Shown here one piece after another: positions 1 to 7,800 of a stretch of 27,250 nucleotides of DNA; the stretch's first letter is position 1, and every line of letters starts with the position of its first letter. The notes beneath the pieces are model-generated. The model did no database searches and was not told the DNA's origin. It saw nothing but the letters and a program-made list of their open reading frames with translations. The stretch spans positions 1 through 27,250 of the forward strand of contig JAYRGC010000049.1 of the NCBI GenBank assembly GCA_041908065.1, written 5' to 3'. This DNA is from JAYRGC01 sp041908065. GTDB lineage: Bacteria > Pseudomonadota > Alphaproteobacteria > UBA9219. The position numbers were made by a program, and so were the translations under genes.

Positions 1-167
1 GGAGAGGATAGGTTTGCCCGAATTTTCGCCTTCGAAAATTCGTGGCAATACCTTGGTGAGGGTTCTTTTATAAACCCAGCTTGGGAACCCTCACCAAGCT
101 GCGGCTAAGGATTTTCGCCAAGAGGCAAAAATCCAAGCCGCGCTATCCTCTCCCAGAGGGAGAGGAG
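1..167. repeat. Cloverleaf-like palindromic intergenic repeat
   Basis: An outer inverted pair (1-11 with 143-153, 11 bp, perfect) encloses three hairpins. The first is 19-42, perfect 10-bp arms CGAATTTTCG/CGAAAATTCG with a 4-nt loop. The second is 52-65 with 85-98, 14-bp arms. The third is 101-119 with 124-141, arms GCGGCT...GCC/GGC...AGCCGC. The 3' outer arm also pairs with the next bases (147-155 with 159-167), so two foldings compete. It may start before the window. No coding potential is seen. It is probably an interspersed palindromic element upstream of the rpsF operon; whether it acts in RNA or DNA is unknown. Confidence 0.75.
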
Positions 168-362
168 TCGCTGCTGCACCGCCTGTCCATGAATCCGAAA
201 CTTCGTTTTTCCTTCGACAATCTAAGGGAACGCAAGGGTTAAAATCCCAAAATATGCTTGCGGCGGCGGGGGATTTGGGCTATTGGGGGCGCAGATTGCA
301 GCTCCTTGCCGGTTCCAAGCGGGATCGGCTTTGCCGGAGAAGCCGTCGTTCGTGATCCTTGC

Positions 363-391
363 GCCGGATGTCGGCCAGGGGCGCGTCCGGC
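363..391 (+). promoter_or_regulatory. Candidate rpsF leader hairpin (possible S6:S18 autoregulatory site)
   Basis: A GC-rich hairpin (GCCGGA at 363-368 with TCCGGC at 386-391) lies 38 bases before the rpsF start codon. In many bacteria the rpsF mRNA leader carries a structure bound by the S6:S18 complex, and this position and a CCG-containing stem fit that idea. I cannot confirm the conserved bulge by eye, so this is a positional candidate only. The rest of 168-428 shows no gene. Confidence 0.3.
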
Positions 392-428
392 TTCCGGCGG
401 CGTTAACCCAGAGGGAGAAACAGGAACC

Positions 429-887
429 ATGCCATACTACGAGTCTATCTTCATCGCCCGTCAGGACGTGTCGTCCCAGCAGGTGGAATCCATGGCTTCG
501 GCCTTCGCGGACATCATCCGCAAGGACGGCGGACAGGTCACCAAGACCGAGCAATGGGGCTTAAGAACCCTCGCGTACCGCATCAAGAAAAACCGCAAAG
601 GCCATTATGTGCTTATGAATCTCGACGCTCCGGCGGCTGCCGTGGCCGAGATGGAGCGCAATATGCGCCTGCACGAGGACGTGTTGCGTTTCCTTACCGT
701 ATCGGTGGACGAGCTGGAAGCCGGTCCTTCGGCCATGATGCGCCGCGACGAACGCGACGGAGAGCGCGGCGACCGTTGGGGCGACCGCAGCGGCGGAGCA
801 GGCGGGCGCGGCGGCGATTTCCGTCCCCGCGATCGCGAGCGTCCGGCTAGGCGCGAGGAATCCCAGTCCGGCGGGCAGGCTGCGTAA
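429..887 (+). CDS. rpsF: 30S ribosomal protein S6
   Basis: S6 binds 16S rRNA with S18 on the small-subunit platform. The 152-residue product begins MPYYESIFIARQDV and carries the S6 core to about residue 98, including the stretch GLRTLAYRIKKNRKGHY (45-60), typical of the family. Residues 104-152 form an Arg/Asp/Gly-rich charged tail, common in alphaproteobacterial S6 and longer than in E. coli. An in-frame start 171 bases upstream exists, but the family N-terminus and the GAGGGAGAAACAGG-like ribosome site just before 429 favour this start. It is the first gene of a cluster with rpsR, a DUF2232 gene and rplI, all on the same strand. Confidence 0.97.
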   Translation: MPYYESIFIARQDVSSQQVESMASAFADIIRKDGGQVTKTEQWGLRTLAYRIKKNRKGHYVLMNLDAPAAAVAEMERNMRLHEDVLRFLTVSVDELEAGPSAMMRRDERDGERGDRWGDRSGGAGGRGGDFRPRDRERPARREESQSGGQAA

Positions 888-921
888 TCAATACGGCAAT
901 TGAAATCCAAGGAGAACGAAG

Positions 922-1227
922 ATGGCTTTTGAACAATCATCCCAGCAAGCGGGCGGAGAGCGCGGCGCGCGGCGCGGCGGAGCTTCGGGCGGCGGCAAGT
1001 TTTACGGCAACCGCCGCAAGACCTGCCCCTTCAGCGCGAAGGGCGCGCCCAAGATCGACTATAAGAACGTCAGGATGCTCGGGCACTATATCTCGGAACG
1101 CGGCAAGATCATGCCGTCGCGCATCACTGCGGTGTCCAACAAGTATCAGCGCGCTTTGACGCAGGCCATAAAGCGGGCGCGGTTCCTCGCGCTTTTGCCC
1201 TACGCCGGCGAGCGGACTTCGTCTTAA
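922..1227 (+). CDS. rpsR: 30S ribosomal protein S18
   Basis: S18 pairs with S6 in the 30S platform. The 101-residue product has a basic, Gly/Arg-rich N-terminal extension (1-30), then RRKTCPFSAKG (31-41) with the conserved Cys, then DYKNVRMLGHYISERGKI and PSRIT, and ends in the family signature AIKRARFLALLPY (82-94). A GGAG ribosome site at 911-914 sits 7 bases before the ATG. The gap from rpsF is 34 bases, so the two are probably cotranscribed, matching the conserved S6-S18 pairing. Nothing is unusual in length or motifs. Confidence 0.97.
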   Translation: MAFEQSSQQAGGERGARRGGASGGGKFYGNRRKTCPFSAKGAPKIDYKNVRMLGHYISERGKIMPSRITAVSNKYQRALTQAIKRARFLALLPYAGERTSS

Positions 1228-1259
1228 TCGGCGGTCGTCAGGGGAAGGTGGGGGCCTGA

Positions 1260-2249
1260 ATGTCGGGAACTCCGGCAAAGACCCGTAGTCCGGGCGGATT
1301 GCTGGGCGCGGCGGCGATGGGCGTTTTGGCCGCCTTGGCCTTCGCGTTCGCGCTGTCGCATGTCAACACTCCGTTGATGTTCGCTCTGTACCTGTCGCCG
1401 CCGCTGTTGTTCGTGGCCGGATTGGGCGGCGGCATAGCTGGATCGGCGGCGGCGTTCGTGGCCGGAGGGGTTACCCTGTTCTTTTCCAACCCCGCGGCTC
1501 CACATGTGGCGGCGTTCTATCTTGTCCTGTACGCGCTGCCGATAGGCGTGCTGTCGGGAATGGCCTTGCGCTATCGTATGGGGGCTGACGGCAAGGTTTA
1601 CTGGTATCCCGAAGGGTGGTTGCTGGCGGCCTTGATGATTATCCCGTGTCTGGGCTTGGTCGCGGCGGTGGCCGTCGCCGAATCGAACGGGGTCGAGGGG
1701 GGATTATGGGGGGCGACGAGCCGGATCATGGAGGCCTTCGTCAACCAAATCCCCGAATCCAAGCTGCCGCCGCCGGTGACCGAAGGCATGGACGTCAGGG
1801 CGGCGTTGATCGAGGGAGAGCAAGGCATGGTGCGGTTCCTTCCTTCGATAATCGGCCAGAGTTGGGCGTTTTTGTTGATAATCAGCGCGCTGGTGGCGCA
1901 ATCGTCGCTGCGCCAGCAGGGCTGGAGCATAAGGAAAGACGGATTTTCCCTGACGCGGGTAAAGACTCCGCGCTGGGTGCTGTTCGCGGCGATTTTGGCC
2001 GGATTTATCGGTTTTGCGGCGGGCGAGCCTTATGGCTATATCGGCGCAAACGTCTCCGTCATGCTGGCGTTGCCGTTCCTTTTTCAGGGGCTGGGGGTGA
2101 TACACGCCGCGCTGGATGGTAATCGGTTTAGAATATTGCTGCTTGCGTTGGTGTATATTTTGCTGGTATTCGCCTATCCGGCTGTGCTGGTGGCGATGTT
2201 GGGTGTCGCGGATCAATGGCTGAACATTCGTCAACGGACGACTGCTTAA
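1260..2249 (+). CDS. DUF2232 family integral membrane protein
   Basis: The 329-residue protein is largely hydrophobic, with about eight membrane segments (for example around 18-35, 41-75, 80-100, 119-140, 197-215, 239-257, 262-283 and 292-318). Between the fourth and fifth lies a longer hydrophilic loop (about 140-195). The family is DUF2232, found between rpsR and rplI in many alphaproteobacteria, and the location matches exactly. The biochemical role is unknown; a transport or envelope function is only a guess. The ATG is 32 bases after the rpsR stop with an AAGGTG-like ribosome site. rplI follows 19 bases after its stop, so it sits inside the ribosomal protein operon. Confidence 0.85.
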   Translation: MSGTPAKTRSPGGLLGAAAMGVLAALAFAFALSHVNTPLMFALYLSPPLLFVAGLGGGIAGSAAAFVAGGVTLFFSNPAAPHVAAFYLVLYALPIGVLSGMALRYRMGADGKVYWYPEGWLLAALMIIPCLGLVAAVAVAESNGVEGGLWGATSRIMEAFVNQIPESKLPPPVTEGMDVRAALIEGEQGMVRFLPSIIGQSWAFLLIISALVAQSSLRQQGWSIRKDGFSLTRVKTPRWVLFAAILAGFIGFAAGEPYGYIGANVSVMLALPFLFQGLGVIHAALDGNRFRILLLALVYILLVFAYPAVLVAMLGVADQWLNIRQRTTA

Positions 2250-2268
2250 AAGAAGGAAGGAGCGCGGT

Positions 2269-2955
2269 ATGATCGAGGTTATTTTGTTGGAGAGGATTGA
2301 GCGTTTGGGCGAAATGGGGCAGACCGTCAAGGTTAAGCCGGGCTTTGCCCGCAACTTTCTGCTGCCGCGCAAGAAGGCTTTGCGAGCCACCAAGTCCAAC
2401 ATCGCGGTGTTCGAAAAACAGCGCGCCGCTCTGGAAGCGCAGAACGCCGATTTGCGCGCCAAGGCCGAGGCCGTGGCCGGAAAGATGGACGGCTTGAAGA
2501 TCGTCATCATCAGGCAAGCCGGAGATTCCGGAATGATGTACGGATCGGTAAGCTCGCGCGATGTCGCGGACGGCTTGACTTCCGCCGGTTATAAAACCGA
2601 TCGCCATCAGGTGCAAATAGACACCCCCATCAAGATGCTGGGGTTGGTTCAGGTCAAGGTGCGCTTGCATCCCGAAGTTATGATAAAGGTGACTTTGAAC
2701 GTCGCGCGCTCCGCCGAGGAAGCGGCGGTGCAGGCCGAAAAGGGCGTGGCGTTGATCAAGGCCGCCGCCGCCGCCGAAGCTGCCGATGCCGCTGCCGCTT
2801 TGCTGGATTCTTCCGCCGAAGTTTCGGCTGAGGCGGTTGCCGAGAAGCCGGCCAAGGCTGCCAAGAAGACCAAGAAAGCCGCATCCGAAAAGGAAACAGG
2901 GGAAGAATCCCCAGCCGCTTCGGAAAAGCCGGCCAAGAAGGCCAAAAAGGCGTAA
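2269..2955 (+). CDS. rplI: 50S ribosomal protein L9, with long Lys/Ala-rich tail
   Basis: L9 binds 23S rRNA near the L1 stalk and helps maintain reading frame. The N-terminal domain is clear (MIEVILLERIERLG, then KVKPGFARNFLLPRKKA at 21-37), followed by a linking helix (about 41-75) and the C-terminal domain to about residue 147. The product is 228 residues against about 149 in E. coli. The extra about 80 residues are first Ala/Glu-rich (148-190), then repeat EKPAKAAKK-type units (192-228), resembling histone H1-like tails. A strong GAAGGAAGGAG ribosome site precedes the ATG. The stop is only 3 bases from the convergent tsaC/sua5 stop, with no obvious terminator hairpin between. Confidence 0.97.
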   Translation: MIEVILLERIERLGEMGQTVKVKPGFARNFLLPRKKALRATKSNIAVFEKQRAALEAQNADLRAKAEAVAGKMDGLKIVIIRQAGDSGMMYGSVSSRDVADGLTSAGYKTDRHQVQIDTPIKMLGLVQVKVRLHPEVMIKVTLNVARSAEEAAVQAEKGVALIKAAAAAEAADAAAALLDSSAEVSAEAVAEKPAKAAKKTKKAASEKETGEESPAASEKPAKKAKKA

Positions 2956-2958
2956 TCC

Positions 2959-3942
2959 TCAGGCTGATGCGGCGCGGCGGAGGCGGTCGTTGATGGCCAT
3001 GCCTATGCCGGTGTTCGGAACGGGCATCACGGCTATGCCGGAAAGCCCGCCGATCGCGTCAAGTTCGTGCAACATGGCGAACAGATTGGCCGCCGCTTCC
3101 AGCAAATTTCCCTCGGGGCTGAGGTTGCGGACGACCGCCCCGCCGCAGGCGGCGGCATCCGCGCCGAATTTCAAGAATCCTTCGTCGGCGGACGCCGATA
3201 TAGCGTCCATTCGCAAGGGCAGGCGAGGGGCGTAGTGGCTGTCCGTCATGCCCGGGCTTTTGGGCGTCGCGATGCCGGATTCTGCCTTTGCCCCCGAATC
3301 CGCCCGTTCAACTTGCCCAGCAATTTGTTCCAGATCTTCGATGGAGATGCCTCCCGGGCGCAAAACGACCGGAACGGAGGTTGTCAGATCTACCACGGTG
3401 GACTCTACCCCTATGGTCGAAGCCCCTCCGTCCAATATTATCCCGACATTTTTCCCCAGACTTTCCGCTACATGGGCGGCGGTTGTGGGGCTGAGACGTC
3501 CTGAAGCGTTCGCGCTTGGCGCGGCTATGGGGAGGGCGACAGTCCGCAACAGGCGCAACGCCACGGGATGATCGGGAACCCTGACGGCCAGCGTGCTTAA
3601 TCCGGCTCCGGCCAAAAGCGACACCGGACAATCGGGGCGGCGGGGCAAAACCATCGTCAGCGGCCCCGGCCAGAACCTTTTCGCCAGCCGCCGCGCCGTT
3701 TCCGAAAACGTCACGATTTTTTCCAAGGCAGCGGCGTCGGGCGCGTGGATTATCAGCGGATTAAAGCTCGGCCTTCCCTTGGCCGCGTATATGGCCGCCA
3801 CGGCCAGATCGTTGGTAGCGTCCGCGCCCAGCCCGTACACGGTCTCGGTCGGAAAGGCCACCAGCCCGCCGCCCTGCAACGTCGCCGCCGCCAGTTCAAC
3901 CGTTTCTCGAGTTGGTTCGTATATGCTGTTGCTTTTGTTCAA
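2959..3942 (-). CDS. tsaC: Threonylcarbamoyl-AMP synthase, Sua5 type
   Basis: The enzyme makes threonylcarbamoyl-AMP from threonine, bicarbonate and ATP, the first step of t6A37 tRNA modification. The 327 residues contain the YrdC domain, with PTETVYGLGA (31-40), KGRPSFNPL (55-63), WPGPLTMVL (91-99), RVPDHPVAL (121-129), PSANASGRLSPT (142-153) and the LRPGGIS turn (194-200). The linker SPGMTDSHYAP (229-239) and a C-terminal Sua5 domain follow, which sets it apart from short TsaC. The frame opens with TTG at 3942, whose last two bases overlap the upstream amidase stop (TTGA); no ATG gives a full N-terminus. TsaE, another enzyme of the same pathway, is encoded at 22312-23652. Confidence 0.93.
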   Translation of the reverse strand: MNKSNSIYEPTRETVELAAATLQGGGLVAFPTETVYGLGADATNDLAVAAIYAAKGRPSFNPLIIHAPDAAALEKIVTFSETARRLAKRFWPGPLTMVLPRRPDCPVSLLAGAGLSTLAVRVPDHPVALRLLRTVALPIAAPSANASGRLSPTTAAHVAESLGKNVGIILDGGASTIGVESTVVDLTTSVPVVLRPGGISIEDLEQIAGQVERADSGAKAESGIATPKSPGMTDSHYAPRLPLRMDAISASADEGFLKFGADAAACGGAVVRNLSPEGNLLEAAANLFAMLHELDAIGGLSGIAVMPVPNTGIGMAINDRLRRAASA

Positions 3943-4670
3943 ATCAGCAGTTCCCGCAATCGCTTCGCCACCGCTCTGGCCACCGCCATCGTTCCGGCAT
4001 CGGCCGTTCCGGTCATAGTATCAGGCAGATAGCGGCGTTGAAAGGCCGTGACGGCGGCGCGCAGGAAATCCGGCTCCCGCAGTCTCTCCGGAGGGCCATA
4101 GCCTACCTCGGCCATGAGATTAGCGGGGGAAACCGCGCCGAGGCAGCCTTCATCCGCGCCTGTCGCGGCCATCTCCGGCCAGATCCCTATGCCGCGCTCG
4201 GCCAAACGCCGCCAAGGAAACAACTCCCCCGGGTCTTGCTTGCGGTCGGGGGCGATGTCGGAATGGCCGAGAGCCGAAGCCGCGCCAAGGCCGTGGCGGC
4301 GCATGATGTCCAAAGACAATCCTTCCAGCGCGGTTATTTGCGCCTCGGGAAAGGGGAGGTAACCGAACTCGTGCCCGGGATTGGCAAGCTCTATCCCAAC
4401 CGACGCGCTGTTGAGATCCGTTATCCCTCGCCAAAAAGATTTTCCGGCATGCCACGCTCGCATGTCTTCCCGCACCAGAGGGAATATCTTGCCGTTTTCG
4501 TCGACAAGGTAATGCGCGCTGACTTTGGCGGATGGATCGCACAGCCGCGCCAAAGCGTCTTCGGCGGAAGGCATCCCCGTATAATGGAACACCAAAAAAA
4601 CCAGTCCGACGTTGGGATCGCGGGCATCGAAATTAGGAGACGAGAGAGGTTTTTCCATGGGCTTTTTCAC
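3939..4670 (-). CDS. N-acetylmuramoyl-L-alanine amidase (Amidase_2 plus peptidoglycan-binding tail)
   Basis: This family cleaves the bond between MurNAc (or anhydroMurNAc) and the stem peptide. In 243 residues, the zinc site is visible as H29 (VFHYTG), H136 (GHSDIAP) and D146 (KQDPGELFPW), with SVGIELANPG (90-98) and SAHYLVDENG (51-60) as in AmpD/AmiD proteins. Residues about 180-235 resemble a PG_binding_1 domain (VGYG...FLRAAVTAFQRRY...TG). No signal peptide or lipobox is seen, so it may act in the cytoplasm in muropeptide recycling, although the binding domain is more usual in exported AmiD-like enzymes. The start is GTG at 4670; ATG at 4658 is an alternative. It overlaps the Sua5 start by 4 bases, suggesting cotranscription. 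Confidence 0.88.
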   Translation of the reverse strand: MKKPMEKPLSSPNFDARDPNVGLVFLVFHYTGMPSAEDALARLCDPSAKVSAHYLVDENGKIFPLVREDMRAWHAGKSFWRGITDLNSASVGIELANPGHEFGYLPFPEAQITALEGLSLDIMRRHGLGAASALGHSDIAPDRKQDPGELFPWRRLAERGIGIWPEMAATGADEGCLGAVSPANLMAEVGYGPPERLREPDFLRAAVTAFQRRYLPDTMTGTADAGTMAVARAVAKRLRELLI

Positions 4671-4895
4671 GACGCTGAATTTCCTTGAAGCGATTTCGTT
4701 TCCTCCGCCACGTCCATAATGTCACAGCCTATGAGCGGCGAGCAAACTTGTCGTATTAATTTGCGGTTAACGCTTCCATTCTTCGTGGAATAGCTGCTAG
4801 ACTCGCCGCCGGTATGCGGAGCGAATCGCCGTATTCGCTCCCGATGGGCTTGCGCTGGTTTATTCATCCCAACTCTCTGTGCTTTCGAGGCAGTT

Positions 4896-7800
4896 ATGGT
4901 CGAACCCCAAAATCCCGCTTCGCCAGTCCGCACTTTGCCGCCGTTGCCTTCCTCGGCGACACAACAGACCGGAGGCCCCCGCCCCGCTTCGGGCGGTCCG
5001 TCGCCGCAGCCCCAACGCGGGACGCAACAGCAGCAACGGCCGGCCGCCACGGTTCAAGCCGCCAATCGGGCGTTGGCTAATTTCTCCGGCGCGCCGTTCT
5101 GGAGCGGGGTGTTCCTGTCAATCGCTTGGGTAGGCGTGGTTTTGGCCGTGATGATGCAGGCCGGTTCGGCTCACACCTTCGGCGGGATTCCTTTGGCTAA
5201 TTGGGCTATCGGCATTTCCGCCGTGGTGGCTCCTGTGGCGATGATATGGATGGTCGCGGCCTATCTCCAACGCGCCGCCGACGTGCAGTCGGTGGCCGAG
5301 CCTTTGCGCCGCCAGCTGATGATGATAACCGGAGAATCCGGCGCGGCTGAGGTGCGTGTGCGCCGTTTCAACCAAGCGGTCAAGGAGCAGTTGGATTTGT
5401 TGCGAAGCGCACAGAACGCCAGCCGCAACGAGCTGACCTCCATAATCGAAAGCGTCCGCTCCCACCGCAGCGACATGGATCAGTTCGAAAAACGCAGCGC
5501 GGCGATGGTGCGCGAAAACCAAGAGATAATCCGCCGCAGCATGCAGCACGTCGAGCAGTTGATGGAAGACAAGTTCACCATGCTGCGGATATTGGACGGC
5601 AAGCTGGCGCAAAGCGGCGAAGGCGTGGCGCGGCAAGTGGACACCGTGCGCGAACAGATCGGATTATTGCTTCAGGAAGTGGATTCCAATTCCCAGATAA
5701 TCGCCAACACGCTGGAAAAAGCCATGCGCGACGGGCGCAAATTGTCCGACACCGCGCACGCTCAGGAAACCAGCTTGGTCGGTGCCGCTGAAAGCGCGGC
5801 CGGAGTATTGCATGATCTGTCCGGCAGAATAGACGTCAACATCGCCCGCTTTCTGGAACGCGCCAGCGTGGCGCGCGAGGAAGCCGAGCGCATGGCCTCG
5901 GCGCTCGATATACAAGTGCGTTCGCTGGAGGAATTCGGCGGCGTCATGCCAGCCCGCATCGGCGAGGCGGAGGCCGTGTTGCGCGGGGTCGCGGATCGCC
6001 TTTACGCCAGCGAGCAAATGGCCAGAGAACAGGCCATATCCTTGGGAGAAAAACTGTCGGCGCACGTCGAAGACCTGCAACGCATCTTGAACAGCTTCGG
6101 CAGCAGCGTGATGGACGCGGATTCCGGCCTGCAACGCCGCAGCGGCGAACTTGGCAACGTAGTCGATCGCGCCAGCTCCACCGCCAACGATATGGTGTCG
6201 AGGATGGAGCGTTCCATCGCGGACATGGACGAACGCGCCAACGTAAGCCTCAGCCGTTTCTCGGAAGCCAGCGATATGGCGCGCGTGGCGGCGGACGCTG
6301 TGGCGGCCAGCATGACCGAAGCCGCTCAAGGCTATGAAACCGTTATCAAGCGCATGGACGGCGCGGCGAACGAAAGCGGGACGAAGCTGCGCGAGATGTC
6401 CGGGGCCATATCTGCCCAGTTATCGCAGTTCGAGGCCTTACGCGAAGCTTCCGGCGTGGCCGGAGCAGATGTGCAGCAAAAGGCGGCCGACGCCATGCGC
6501 GACATACGCGAGATGCTGGAGGGGTTGGCCGAAGCCAGAGAAGCGACTATGGCGGTCGGCGATGTGCTGAGCGGAAGCCTGAAGGCCGCCGTGGAGCAGA
6601 ACGAGGCCATAGTTTCCCGCATCAACGATGCGGCGCAGATGACAGTCCGCGCCATCAGCATCGCCGCCGAGTCTTTGTGCCGTCAGGAAAGCGAGATAAC
6701 CGAGCGTTCGATCGCGTCCGAAAGCCTATTGCGTTCGGCCATGGATAGCGTTCAGGAACGCATGAAGTCTACCGAAGCCGTGATGCGCGAACGCGGCGCG
6801 GAGATAACTTCGATAATGGGCGAAGTTCAAGACCGCTTGGGCGAGGCCGATGCGAGGATGAAGTCCTTCGCCGCCGATGCTTCCGAGCCGGTGCGCCGGA
6901 TGATAGCCGAGATAGAGGAAAGCTCGGCGGAGGGCGTGGCCTCGATGGGGCGTTACGGCGACGAGGTGGAGCAGCAGCTTTCCCGTTTGCGCCAGTTCAA
7001 CGCCAGCGTCGGCGAAATGGGCGGGGACGCGGCGGAAAAGGCCTCGGAGACTTTGTCCGCCATGGAGCAGATCAACGGACGCTTCCTTGCTGCCCGCGCT
7101 GCTCAGGAAGATGCGGCGCGCGCGACGATGGAACAATTCGCGGCGATCGCCGACAAGCTGCATCGCGAAGTCGGATTGATAAACGATCGCGCCGCCGAAG
7201 CCGTGGCTTCGCTGCAAATCGCGTCCAGCGACGTCGTAACGCAGGCGCAGCAGTTGGGAGATGAAGCTCGGGAAACGGTGGGCGGGTTGAGATTGGCGGC
7301 TTCGGCCATAACCGACGAGTCTTCGCAGATACGCTCGGTTCTACAAACACAAGCCGACGGCATCAGCTCCGACATCGCGACCGCCGAAAGGCAGTTCGCC
7401 GCGTTGGGGGATTCCCTGCGCCAGAAGACGGAAGCGGCCTACGCGGCCTTGGATCACGTCGCTGCCCGCTACAACGAGGTCACCCGCGCCGCCGCCGAGG
7501 AGTTCGAGTCCAAGGCGAAGAATTTGGATCAGACCGCTTCCATCGCTTGGGGCAAAATGGACGCGTTGGGTGCTTCCATGGCGCAGCAGATAGGCATGAT
7601 CGGCAGCGGAACCGGCCAGATGGACGAGCAGGTATCGCAGTTGGTCGCGGTAAGCGGCAAGGCTTTGCAACAGTTGAGCGCGTTGAGCGAAAAGATGTCG
7701 TTAACGCAAACCGCTACCGACAGCAACGCGCAAATGGCGATCGCGAGGCTGGAGGACGTCAACGCCGCCATGCTGCGCCAAAGCGCGGCTTTGTCTGAAG

